From Nipponacmea schrenckii (taxonomy: Eukaryota; Mollusca; Gastropoda; Lottiidae): 64,000 nt of DNA. The stretch covers positions 3,100,001-3,164,000 of the forward strand of contig JAUJPP010000006.1 of the NCBI GenBank assembly GCA_030562195.1. Direction: 5' to 3'. Numbering within the stretch: the first letter of the stretch is position 1; each line of letters opens with the position of its first letter. The position numbers and the translations under genes are program-made. The notes under the pieces were generated by a model. The model saw nothing but the letters and a program-made list of their open reading frames with translations, was not told where the DNA came from and did not search any database. This document shows, one piece after another, positions 11,901-23,172 of the stretch.

Positions 11901-14869
11901 TTAGATAAATAAGACCACTATTATAGATAGACTACTTCTCTTTAACTTAAGCAACGTTTCAATTCACATACAGCAATCTTTATCAAGTTATACAATAATA
12001 GATATAGTAACTTTAGATAAATAAGACCACTATTATAGATAGATTACTTCTCTTTAACTTAAGCAACGTTTCAATTCACATTCAGGAATCTTTATTAAGT
12101 TATACAATAATAGATATAGTAACTTTAGATAAATAAGACCACTATTATAGATAGACTACTTCTCTTTAATTTAAGCAACGTTTCAATTCACATTCAGGAA
12201 TCTTTATCAAGTTATACAATAATAGATATAGTAACTTTAGATAAATAAGACCACTATTATAGATAGACTACTTCTCTTTAACTTAAGCAACGTTTCAATT
12301 CACATACAGCAATCTTTATCAAGTTATACAATAATAGATATAGTAACTTTAGATAAATAAGACCACTATTATAGATAGATTACTTCTCTTTAACTTAAGC
12401 AACGTTTCAATTCACATTCAGGAATCTTTATCAAGTTATACAATAATAGATATAGTAACTTTAGATAAATAAGACCACTATTATAGATAGACTACTTCTC
12501 CTTAACTAAAGCAACGTTTCAATTCACATTCAGGAATCTTTATCATGTTATACAATAATAGATAGAGTAACTTTAGATAAATAAGACCACTATTATGGAT
12601 ATACTACTTCTCTTTAATTTAAACAACGTTTCAATTCACATACAGCAATCTTTATCATGTTATACAATAATAGATATAGTAACTTTAGATAAATAAGACC
12701 ACTATTATGGATATACTACTTGCATTTTTAGCAATATAGACAACAAAAGTGTGAAAAGTCATGTAATGAACAACACAACCCAGGGGTAATCACAAACATA
12801 TATAAGATATGAAATGAAATGAGGAAATGGCCTTCAGGACATGCTTCCTCAGCATGTTCATCTAAAAAGCTACACTTGTGTATTTTTTCACTTTCAGTCT
12901 TCATGCAGAGCTAGGATATATACTAAAGTAAACCAGTATCAAGTCCCTATTATTAATTGTAAGCTAGCTTACCTCATCATAGGTATAATCTCTATCTGAT
13001 CCACTCCATGCTTTACTTTCTCCATCTTCTTCCGATTTCTTTTTATTCAATTCATCATCTACAATAATATACAACATTCACTTCAACATAGCACACAAAA
13101 TTGTCTTTCTACAAGCTTGCCCGCTTTATTTGCCCATAAGGTACAAAAGAGTAAGACATAAAACTCCATTTTACACCTTTTGGGCTAATGAAGACAGGAC
13201 CTTTTACAGGTCATTGGAGTTACACAGACACCACTGACGTCGATTAAAACCAAAATGTAATGAATTGAGTTTTATGTTCTACTCTTCTGAACCTTATCGG
13301 CTAATGAAGATGGTCAATTACATATTGAAATATAGGCTTGCTAGGATCGTGATTCTCTTAGCATTGGTTACCATAGTATTAATTAACAAATTAAAATCAA
13401 TCTGTAATACCTTCATCATCGAAAACTACTTTTTTGCCTGATTTCTTCTTCTTCTTTTTAGAATCCAAATCTAAGGAAAAGTCTTCGAAATCGTCCACTA
13501 CCTCTGGTTGGGAGCTGCTAGTGGTTTCTGTTTCCTGCAGTAGAAAAAAATAAATTTAATGATTATTAGGAATTGGACATTCATCTATAATCAGAATCAA
13601 AAACTGATTTTAAAAATATATCTAAGATGTGTTCAGTCAAGTCGTTGACATCTCTTAGAGGACTCGCTGACAAATCCCAAACAGTAAACATTTAAGGAAT
13701 GAATGTGGTACTTGTTATTGTTATGGAGCAATAAACACTACAAAAGGGGGTGCATCATAAATATTTAGGGTTTATTAGGTCATAACAATATCAATGATGG
13801 TTGGATATATTGAGCAACAAACATTGGTTATGTTAAAATAACACCATGAGGTAATTAGGCCAATAAATATGAAGAATATGATATCAAATAAAATTCCGAT
13901 TTTAGATTGGACAGCTCAAGTAATTATTGAGTTGATGCAAATTACTTATCATATTATACTAAAACACATACAGGTGAAGGTTCGGCATTTTCATCAGTTG
14001 GCTTCTTCTTTTTCTTCTTCTTTTTTAACCCTCCAAATTCCAGTGAGAAATCTGGAATAACATAACATAAAATAATATATACAGGCTCTACTGCTACTGA
14101 ATAGCCCAAATATCAAGGGCTGGTATATCGGTTTACCTTTCTTCTCTATCCAAGAAAGGGGTTCTTCAAGACACGCTTTAATCAATTTATACTGGGGTTC
14201 AGCTTCTAATGGAATCATTTTAATGTGACTGCCATAGATAAAAGTACAAAATTGGAACAATGCCAATTTCTATAGCCTATTGAATATAGTTAATAAGTTA
14301 AAAATGTCAATTGCTGGTCATAGAAACAAAAAAAGAGAGAAAACACACCATCATCTAACTTATCTGGTTGTTCTTCTTGTGGTGTAGAGGACTCGGCCTG
14401 TGTTGAAGGGGCGCCGTCTGTTACAATTTCTGTATCACCCACATCTCCACCCATAACCGAATCTGGATCAAAGGGAGTCTTCTTTTTTTTCTTCTTCTTT
14501 TTCATACTTGAGTCAAAGGGCTTCTTAAATACCAAAAATTGAAAAATATTCATAAAACCAGTCATCGTAAGATATTCACCTTTTTACGCTAAACCATTCA
14601 TTCCCCGAAAATATGGCACTTCCACTTCCTAAATATGTGACTAAATTATAACCAAACCTCATGATTTTTTCAAAGTACTTTGATCCCACTCGATACCAGA
14701 CATTGAAATCTATTTACTCCACAAAGGAAATAGCGAACTTTCATTTAAAGATAACCTTTTTTTTGAAAAATTAGGCACGTGCCGCTTTTTGTTATGGGGG
14801 CGGCCATCTTTGATTTGGGTTATATTTTTATGAAAATTCGGATCCACTTACCATTTCATCCTCGTCCAT
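8971..14869 (-). CDS. EIF2S2: Eukaryotic translation initiation factor 2 subunit beta
   Basis: eIF2-beta is part of the cytosolic eIF2 heterotrimer that brings initiator Met-tRNA to the 40S ribosome. Its lysine blocks bind eIF5 and eIF2B-epsilon. Nine coding exons: 14852-14869, 14349-14523, 13972-14051, 13411-13534, 12973-13058, 11480-11628, 10797-10853, 10104-10189, 8971-9146. They join in phase to 316 aa (human 333). Three lysine blocks lie in exons 2, 3 and 4; exon 2 starts KPFDSSM followed by eight K. The conserved core includes [44 protein letters not shown] and [16 protein letters not shown]. The last exon is the zinc ribbon with C264, C267, C285 and C288. Introns 5, 6 and 8 hold, respectively, a 112-bp satellite, a MITE and a 40-bp minisatellite. 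The last exon also exists 4.8 kb further on. The start (MDEDEM) matches the human N-terminal pattern; an alternative first exon is possible at 15358. Confidence 0.95.
9520..9925 (-). repeat. 40-bp minisatellite in EIF2S2 intron 8 (about 10 units)
   Basis: Units read GACATTGTGAAGATGTATAA followed by GAAGAAGTTTGTAATTACTT, with length variation around 38-41 bp. It is the same family as the arrays at 30010-31515 and 48780-49045, here in the orientation opposite to the 30-kb array. Confidence 0.88.
11331..11452. mobile_element. Short inverted-repeat MITE in EIF2S2 intron 6
   Basis: The two arms of about 45 bp are imperfect inverted repeats: AAAGAAGCACAAGATATATT at the left against the complement of a right arm ending CTCGTGTTTCTTTCTT. 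Both arms converge on TCTGACATTTAT / ATAAATGTCAGA. Single arms of the same family appear at about 15856-15900 and 23872-23915. Confidence 0.65.
11690..12725. repeat. 112-bp tandem repeat in EIF2S2 intron 5 (about 9 units)
   Basis: TACTTCTCTTTAA recurs at 11821, 11933 and 12045 and so on, a period of 112 bp. Each unit contains CAACGTTTCAATTCACAT and AAATAAGACCACTATTAT. Variant sites (CAGGAATC or CAGCAATC; TAATTT or TAACTT; AGACTAC or AGATTAC) repeat every three units, so units 2-4 resemble units 5-7. This indicates a 336-bp higher-order duplication. Confidence 0.93.
13140..13325. repeat. Two opposed SINE fragments in EIF2S2 intron 4
   Basis: AGAGTAAGACATAAAACTCC with TGGGCTAATGAAGACAGG, and then TGAGTTTTATGTTCTACTCT with CGGCTAATGAAGATGG, match the tail part of the dispersed tRNA-derived SINE. 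The two pieces partly face each other. Confidence 0.65.
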
Positions 14870-15357
14870 GATTGAAAATATGTTTTTTCTCTTAGAAAAT
14901 AAATATAGACACTCTTGGGATAATTTTCTACTTATTTGTAGTAATACTGGCGACAATAATCCAGGAAATCGAATAAAAACTTGGTGATTCCGCTTGCATC
15001 AGATTTTTTTACTAAACGTGACTCTTAATAAAAGAGTTGATTTGACAAGGGCATGTAACTCGCCACATAATACGATAAGCCAACCTACAGTTAAATTGCT
15101 TGATTGCACAAGAATCGATTACGTTGCATAAAACTCATTTTACTTATGTATCTCTCTTCAAATAAAAGTTATTCTCCGTAATTTGAAGGTACTGATTACA
15201 TCACGATAAACTCCGTCTTTCAATATTTTGAATTTTAAATAGGTGATGATACTAACGGTAGAAACGATACCGATATGGGTATATCACCAAACTCGAGTTC
15301 GAACCCACGACACCTAATCGCCTTGGATCTATCAAAATCATAAAATATCAAACTTAC

Positions 15358-15381
15358 CTCTTCGTTTTCTTCAATCTTCAT
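15358..15381 (-). other. Candidate alternative first coding exon of EIF2S2
   Basis: On the minus strand ATG opens eight codons (MKIEENEE) and is followed at once by a good donor, GTAAGTTTG. The junction is in phase 0, as is the junction of the MDEDEM exon at 14852-14869, so either exon could join exon 2 in frame. The open frame extends upstream to another ATG at 15426. It may instead be a leader exon used in another way. Confidence 0.4.
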
Positions 15382-16838
15382 CGTTCGAGTAGGGTAAAAT
15401 CGTTGTTTGAATGAAAGGAACCTCAACGAAATTCAAAAATCGAAGTCGTTTGATAATGAATGGATACAATTCAATCAATTTACAAAAACGTTCTTGAACG
15501 TCAATTTGAGATTGTCGTCGTGAAATCTAAGTGTGTCCTATGTATATAAAAACTTTAAGAAAGTGTGATAAAATAACCCGAAATACAACAAACATTTTCT
15601 GATGCAATGTACCAATGATAACGGAAATCAGGCTAACTTGTATATACACGGACATATACTTGTTTTTCAACTATACACATACTTTGATCCTTATGGGACA
15701 TTTAGAAATACCTTTGCAAATAAACAAGAACTACGTTCTTGAAATAGACAACTATTTATTTATTGTAAGAGGTCCATAGAAAGACCAACAAAGGGAAAGA
15801 GGGAAGGGCGCCCCCCCCCCCCCACCCCCATGAAAAAGTCTGACAAAAAAGTTAAGAAAGCACGCGATATAATGATATACTATTTCTAACATTTATTAAC
15901 TTAACGTTTGACATGTTCATACAGAGAGTGTTATCAAGAGAAATGTATAATATAAAAAACGAACAATTTTAAGTCTATTTTTGCTTGAGGCTAATTTTTG
16001 TATGCGGGTAATATGTCTAACAAACCAGGCAAAAGTAAGAGAGGGAGTAGGAATGTCTGTGAGATAATGTAGGCCCCATAGGCCTGGATTATGTCTGTTT
16101 ATTACCGGCACATCTAAATCTATTCTGTGCAAAATATTTATCATAAGGTGACTGCATTTACTATTTACCACGCTTGAAACACATTCGGCTTCCGTGGTAA
16201 ATATCTACAGTCGCCTCCATCATCAGATTTAAGTTATGTCATATACATGTATAGGCCCTACATATATAAACGATGATGACAATGGCAAGATGTATCCGTG
16301 CACATTCCTACAGCCAGTGGACATTCGTTGGTAAATCAAATTTTGAGTAAGCCCATATTTGTCTTAGAGAATAACAGCGTTTCATTCTGCATTTTCATAG
16401 AAAGTTTTTGGTTGAAATTTTGTATCTATCTTTGATATATTAAAATTCGCAGATGAAAACTGTATAAAAAGAAGCCTATGTTTTGAATCTGAAATTCATT
16501 TGGCTGACCTAGCTGAGCGGTAGCTTTTGGTAGAGGTGTTGGATGACTAATGCTGTTATCAAAAACTAGACTAGCCTAATGGCAAACTGACATTTAAAAA
16601 TGTGACAGGCGATATAAACTGAATCGAATCAAATCATATATTTCTAATTAAAATCTAATTAAGTCCGTGATAATCCAGTAGTGACTGACAGAAATAACCA
16701 AATCGTTATAATCTGAATTGCCACGCCCACTTTAGTTACCTGTGTTGATATTGACAACCATGGCGTCTAAACTTAGCAACCGGAATCATATTTAATACGC
16801 GTGCGCAGCGCACCTGTCAGTCATTACATAGAAATAAC
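15382..16838. promoter_or_regulatory. Head-to-head spacer between EIF2S2 and HSBP1
   Basis: The spacer separates two divergent genes. Close to the HSBP1 start, 16797-16815 reads ACGCGTGCGCAGCGCACC, similar to NRF1-type promoter motifs, and CTTAGCAACC nearby resembles half of an RFX X-box. A run of C and CA lies at about 15810-15830, and a single MITE arm at about 15856-15900. No further coding exon was recognised. Confidence 0.45.
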
Positions 16839-19800
16839 ATGGAGGACCAAAGAATGAGAAAAGACGATCAAGAAATCAACCAAAATGGAGCAGATCCGAA
16901 AAATGTACAAGATTTGACCGCATTTGTAAGTACATAAATTTTCTCCTATCGATGTCCGATAAAGATTTCAAATCTAGAAGACGGAGTTATTTAGACTTTT
17001 TGAAAACGTAAAAGGAGGAATTTAATTCGTCACATCTTGTTTTGATATATACAGCTTTATGGACAACCGTAATCGACAAAATGTACAATATCTTCAATGT
17101 TTCATATCAGAGCAATACTGATTGTGTTGTATTTTGCTGTTATTTTACCATAAAATTGATTTCCTATCATCTTCATCTTGATTTTCATGTAAGAACTTGT
17201 ATTCCTGTATTTGAATTTGTCTGGAATTTATTGATCATCAGGCACAAAACTCTAAAGAAATGAAATAAATTTTGTTTCATGTTCTACTCTTCTGCACCTC
17301 CTGGGCTAATTAGGAAGGGGAATGCCATGCTGTGCCTAATAAGTACCAAACAATATATTGAATAAGTTTCCAGTAAATAACAAATCTTTGACACAGTTTC
17401 TTAAATGACTATAAGTTCAGTTTAAAGTGCATAGTAGTTATTAGGGTGGTTTAAAATCATCAAGTTGTTATTCAACAGGAAACACTGACATAGGGTTAAA
17501 GTGGAGTAAGTTCACTATTGTTAAAATGAGAAAACATAGTATTCTATCATAGACAGAAAATACAGGAAAATATGTGACACAGTGTTAGTACTTATTTTTT
17601 TTAGACTTGAATCTGAGGATATAAGGTTCTGAGGTAGGGTGTAGGGCGTGAGGCTACCAGTCTTTATTGCTGCTAGATGTTTCTGAGACTTAAAGATACT
17701 AAATTTGGGATTATAAGATCATTGTTTGGGCTGACTAACAAACCTAGAATTCCAGGGTTAGCCAAAGATGGTTAACATAATACTCTCAGATTCTTAAGCT
17801 TGTTATTGATAGAGGTTGGAGAGATTGTTACTTGGAAAATATTGGATATTTAGATCGTCTTTTGGGAGACACTGACCGTAGTAGTGGGCTGACTTACAAA
17901 TCTAGAATTTCAGAGCTTGAAAGTAGCCCACAGATTTCTAGATCAGTAGTAACTAGTATATAGCCTACTATAAGCTAATACAGTGTCAATATAAGGTTTA
18001 GACCAGGTATATTGACCATGATTATTTGTTTTAAGTTGATAATGGTAGGTTATATTGTCACTTGTAACACTGTATACTAATTGTATACTATAACTCTAGG
18101 GCTATAAATCTATATATCAGGAAATATAATAATCTGATTTGATACATACCGAGATTGGATACAATTTGTTGTCACTGTTAATTTTTTGCATATATTTGTA
18201 GAAGTATTGTGGCTGTATTTAGTCATGAATTGATTTGAATAATTGAATATTGTTCTACATATATTATATATATAATCTATTCAAGTTTTTTTTCTATTTT
18301 TCACCTTCATTTAATTCTGTTTTAAGGAATATTGCTTCTTAGCTTGAAAATAAAATTTTAGTTCTCAAGAATGATTAATATGAGTAGTTATCAGTGAACT
18401 TACCTGGTGTCATAAAGTAACAGAATCCCCAAAATCTGGAAAACTCACAAAACTTTTTTTTGAAAAAAATCTCATACCGTAATCAATTTATGAAGTGTTT
18501 TTCAATAATCAAATGTATCTTTATGGATAATTAGTTAGTTTTTTGGATATTTTTTTAGGTATATTTACTGATGAAAAGAGCTCTTATTGGCAAAGTTTAA
18601 AATTTTCAAATTTTATATTAATTCTAAGACACAGTATCCCTTTAGTTATTTTGGTATCAAATAAACTGATTGAACTTTTTATTTCAGGTTCAGACTTTAC
18701 TACAACAAATGCAGGATAAATTTCAACAGATGTCTGACCAAATTATTACTAGAAATATCCTTTTATAACCATTCAGTGTTTGGGAGTTGATGGGGAGGGG
18801 GAGGGAGATGGTCAAGTGAGGGGGACTAGCTTACATATCTAGCAATTCAGGGTTTGATCATATGGTTGGTCTACATAGTACCCTGCCATTGGTTGGCAGC
18901 ACAATTTGCATTGTAAGATTATTATTTGGTACTCTGACAGTACTATTGTTCTGACTTATAATCCAATGGTCCAACCGTCAGTCCACAAAGTACCCTGCCA
19001 TTGATGTTGGGAGAGATTGTTACTTAAAGGGATAATAGGCGTTAGAACGAACATAAAATTTTAAGTTCACTCAAATTTGGACAATAACAGTATAAATCCA
19101 TCAGTGGACTTACCTATGCATCAAAATCCCTCTAAAATCCGATAAATCCCCAAAATAAAGTAGTTAATCATAAAACGCTTGAGCCATCCATCAAGCGATT
19201 TTCAAATCGTGTAAATATAAAGGGAAGTAACTCTAACATGTGGGTTTTCACGCGTCCTTGACCCCTATTGTTGAATTCCACAATGATGTTTTAGCGTTGA
19301 TTTACCAGACGCTTTTATTCTCAAACTGAATGGAATCGTCGCTGGCTCACTTTTTTTTAAAAATTCCGAATATATTTTTATTGTGCCTTTTTAAAATTTG
19401 GTAAAGTGTGGGATGCATACTTATTGAACTAATAGTCAATATGAAACACAAATATAAGCCGTAGGACGAGTGTATTCTAACGCCTATTATCCCTTTAAAA
19501 ATTTTTTAGGATTTCATGATCATTCTTCGGGAAGTAGTAGTGGGCTGACTTCCAGGGTTATTCTTATAGGTGCTTAGCATAATACCCTCAGATTCTTCAG
19601 CTGGTTATTGATGGAGGTTGGAGGGACTGTTACCGGGAAATTGTCTATTGTTTGAATGTTAACTGAGTTCACAGATTTGCCAAGAATCCTTTCCTTTGAC
19701 AGTTTAAAATATATAAAAAGACTGCACATTTTCAAATTGTAAACAGAAGCATGGCCCTGAAAGGAGGTCAAGTACCTGGCAAGCTAATACCTTGACTGGG

Positions 19801-19940
19801 GGTTTTACTGATTTTGTTAGGAAAATTAAGTTTTATTCCTTAACCAACCCTTACTAGATGATATGGGAGGACGAATTGATGACCTAGAAAAGAATATTGC
19901 AGATTTAATGACGCAAGCTGGAGTGGATGAAAGAGCTTAA
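16839..19940 (+). CDS. HSBP1: Heat shock factor-binding protein 1
   Basis: HSBP1 is a small nuclear coiled-coil protein that binds the trimeric HSF1 oligomerisation domain and damps the heat shock response. Three coding exons: 16839-16925, 18688-18754 and 19855-19940. They give 79 aa, against 76 in human. Highly conserved stretches are [20 protein letters not shown] and [19 protein letters not shown], with heptad leucine/isoleucine spacing across nearly the whole chain. The N-terminus ([20 protein letters not shown]) is longer and unlike human. The short C-terminus ends DERA. Intron 1 is an ordinary GT-AG intron with a TTAA MITE near its 3' end. Intron 2 begins ATATCCTTT and ends AC and appears to be a U12-type AT-AC intron; only that junction gives [11 protein letters not shown] in frame. 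A candidate AATAAA lies at 20097-20102. Confidence 0.96.
17258..17335 (-). mobile_element. SINE fragment in HSBP1 intron 1
   Basis: AAATTTTGTTTCATGTTCTA through TCCTGGGCTAATTAGGAAGG and TGCCATGCTGTG match the 3' part of the dispersed SINE, in reverse orientation relative to 41421-41717. Confidence 0.6.
18326..18640. mobile_element. TTAA-type MITE, family A, copy 3
   Basis: It lies in HSBP1 intron 1 after TTAA. It shares TCAGTGAACTTACCTG, GTCATAAAGTAACAGAAT and the end TCTAAGACACAGTATCCCTT with the copies at 1420 and 5982. The left end (GGAATATTGCTTCTTAGC) has diverged. Confidence 0.65.
18755..19854 (+). other. U12-type AT-AC intron of HSBP1
   Basis: The intron starts with ATATCCTTTT at 18755, which contains the full minor-spliceosome donor consensus. 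TTCCTTAAC, the exact U12 branch-site consensus, lies at 19836-19844, 10-11 bases before the terminal AC at 19853-19854. A GT-AG alternative is excluded because the frame closes (TAA) within five codons and no GT precedes it. The 467-bp TTAA element at 19028-19494 lies inside this intron. Confidence 0.93.
19028..19494. mobile_element. TTAA-flanked 467-bp MITE, family B, copy 1
   Basis: The element is AGGGATAATAGGCGTTAGAA ... TTCTAACGCCTATTATCCCT, a 20-bp perfect inverted repeat, with TTAA directly on both sides. It is about 95% identical to 40089-40555. There is no open frame of note, so it is non-autonomous, probably mobilised by a piggyBac-type transposase. Confidence 0.88.
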
Positions 19941-22900
19941 AGAGGGAGGTGAATAGAACAGCGCTGTGGGAGTGAATGGAACAGCCTCTAGTTTTAACCA
20001 AACCTGTGATCACACATTTTACATACATTCATTCCATCCTAATTCATTTCCAACAAATTGGTCTCAGTAGTTGACAGATACAACAAATTTTAACGAAATA
20101 AATTTCCATTTTTAACTGCTGAGAATTCATTAGTCAAGGAACGAGTCTTAAGAATCAAAATCAAGTTTTAACTTCACCCCTTTTGCCAAGGTATATAATG
20201 TTTGTTAGATTCTGATCTTCATTCGACCCCTTTTACCCTTCTGTTGTTTATCTGTAGAGTATATCTGTTCTTCAATATAATTATACACATTCAGGCTATT
20301 TCACATGTTTAATACTCATTGAATTGACTGAACATGTTGAATGCAGTGATCATTATATTTAGAATGGAGTTCAAAGAACGTTGCTAACCAAGCATAAAAT
20401 TGGCATTATTTAGACCAGTAGGTACCTAGGTATTCTGCTGTAAATCTTTACATTTTAGATGTTTTGAGTGAACAAAATCATTATACTTTGCTTAACAAAA
20501 TGCCTGAATATGTGTAAATATTATGGAAAAATCCTTTTTAAATTTGAACTGTTTTGTAAATATATTGGGGCTTGTGATTGGCTGTTACCAGGAATCTGAC
20601 CAATCAGCTGTCTTCAATAGTATACCAGAATAGGTGAAAGATAATTAGTGATATTTCCTAAATCAGCCCCTCACCCCCCTGTTGTGTTGACCCATATTAA
20701 GTTTGTATTGTGTATTTATGTAAATTATAATTCTGAAGACAGGGCAGTTATAAATGATATATGCAAATTTGTTAATTCATATTTATTTTTGGGTGCAGAG
20801 TAATATTTTAACTTATATAAAATATATTTTGATAATATCATGGATTCATATCATTGATTAGTGATTAGTGTTATAAGAGATGCTCTCCTATAGAAGCACT
20901 GGTCTAGGTCACTAGTATAAGGTGATATAAGATATGCTCTCCTATAGAAGCACTGGCCGAGGTTGATTAGTGAATGGTCTCATCATGCTGATAGTCACAA
21001 ATTATAATCCCGATTATTTCACTGAAGCTGGGTTAAGTCGCCCTTGGATAGGATTAGCTGTTACATGAGCTAAGTCATCTCCCTTTGGAGCTCTCTAATT
21101 TAAACTCTTTAATCCATGAATATGATTGGCTCATTTCACCTGTTGGTAAGCAAGCTGATCAAGTTTCCCTTTAAGCATCCATGAATATAATAAACGTATG
21201 TTACATGAGCTAAGTCAGCTCCATTTTACACTCTAATTTTAAGTCACAAATCCATGGATATATTTGGCTGATTTTACTTGAGCCAACTCAAGTCTCCAAT
21301 TGAGCTGAGCGTTTCAAATTGCAAGGAATTCTCCTTACTTAGTGTAAGCTGTTCATAAAACAAATTAACTTTATGCATGTTATAAAAAAGATACTGAGGG
21401 AGACAGAATTTTGAATGTCCTGTGAACTATTAAGCAAGGGTCTGTCATTGATAACTGAGTCTGGTGCAGAAGAATAGGCCATAAAACTCCATTCATTTCA
21501 TTTAAAACTGAGTTACGAGAATTCTAATTAGAGATTGGTAGATTGAAAGGTAGTAATGGAAACAGTAAAAGGTTATATATATTGAGAAATAAAAATTGAT
21601 ATTATGATTAATGTAAGAATTTTAGGTGTGAATTTTGCTTCTATTATAAACATTGTACTTATTTATTAAATATTTTACAATCTAAAATCTTAGTTAATTT
21701 TTCAAAAGGTGATCGGGATTTTTTACATTATAGTCAAGGTCAAGCAATGTCAAAAATATATCTGCACACTTAGACTGATACTTGCAGGGGCGCGGGAACA
21801 AATTTTAGGTTGGGGGGGCAAACTATTTCAAAGTCCAAAAACTGTTATCATTCATATACCTTTATTTCAAAATTAATCGAATTACGGGAGATAACTTAAA
21901 AGAATTAAGACAAAAATTATTATTTATTCAAATAATTTGATCATAATAGAGAAACTTATATTCTTTACAAGCTTCGAAGGTTAAAAAACCAAGGAAATTT
22001 ACAAATATGGCCTTATGAGACAATTACATATTTAGGCTACCCGGTACATGTAATTATTTTATTTCTTTTTTGGGGGGGCAAAAGATATTTTTGCCCCCCA
22101 TCAAAAATTTTTGGGGGGGCATTTGCCCCCCCTGTTCCCGCGCCTATGGATACTTGATGCAAAAGTTTCTATGCTGGACAGTAGTGGAAAATTAATTAAG
22201 GCTGACTCTCCTTAAAGGGCAAGTTTCAGAGGTTGATTTGAGTCTTGAATATATAATTATGACAAGTCATTCCGATGATGTAACTGGTCATTCCATAACT
22301 AGAGTTATGTCCCTTGTGTACTTTTTAGGACCAATACCTCTTGTATAACCCTAATTGATTATCAAAGAAATGTATAAACGCCTCCAACACATTTTCCCTG
22401 ATATTTTCCACAAAAAATTAATTATTGCTTTTAAGCGTAATAGAAATTTAAGTGATATTTTAGTCCAGGGCAGACTAAAACCTATAATAGTATAATCATT
22501 ATTTTCCTCTTATTTTAGATTTGCATTTAAGCAGATGCTGGTTACAGTTTTCCATAAATTGCAATGTATCAATCAGTTTCAGAAAAATTTTTTTTTTTGC
22601 GTGGAAAATAAAATTTGCTGTTCACAGTTCTAGTTTTTTTTTTGTTTTTTTTTTTCCCTCTAACTCACTATTTTTTTGCACATTACTGTTATTGGTGGTA
22701 CTGAATCTTCTCCTCGACCTGTGCTTTCGTAATTTCAATTATATATTGTTATTACAACCACTTTCACCTAATTGTTTATAATCTTTATTTGATAATGGGT
22801 TGCAAATGACAGTCGTGGCGGACTGGGAACCTGATTAATGGATAACTTTATTACATAGTAAATAGTTTGTTACCAGTAAAAAGCATGCTGATATTACAGA

Positions 22901-23172
22901 TTTTCAGCACTAGATTTACACGGCTCTACTGTATGTACTAAACAAGCATGATCTAGATTCATTGAGCATTGTTAAATCTAACAGTCTGCCAGTTGAAAGG
23001 CAGCCATTATCAGATTGTCACATGATCAAATGATTTTAGTAGTTCAAACATCAAACATGTTAATGGCACTATCATAGCTAGCAAATTAGACTGGGTGAAA
23101 AACTACATTTCAAATAGTCAATTTATTCTTGCATTTAATTATAGGCACTTAGTTCAATCTGTATATTAAATC
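19941..23172. other. HSBP1 3' region and convergent spacer to GPATCH1
   Basis: No coding exon was recognised. It includes the HSBP1 3' UTR, a partial direct duplication (GATGCTCTCCTATAGAAGCA at about 20880 and 20933), a SINE tail fragment near 21465-21505 and the element at 21786-22148. AATAAA for GPATCH1 lies on the minus strand at 23122-23127, 46 bases past its stop. Confidence 0.6.
21786..22148. mobile_element. Inverted-repeat element with G/C-rich ends
   Basis: GGGGCGCGGGAACA at the left is mirrored by TGTTCCCGCGCC at the right, and tracts of G and C just inside the ends extend the inverted repeat. The interior is AT-rich and non-coding. It resembles non-autonomous DNA elements with GGGGCG-type ends. 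A target duplication could not be fixed. Confidence 0.55.

Noticed and set aside
14797..14815. GGCGGCCATCTTTGAT as a possible YY1 site driving EIF2S2
   Set aside because: It lies just inside the first intron in my gene model; a single motif match is not enough to claim a regulatory site.
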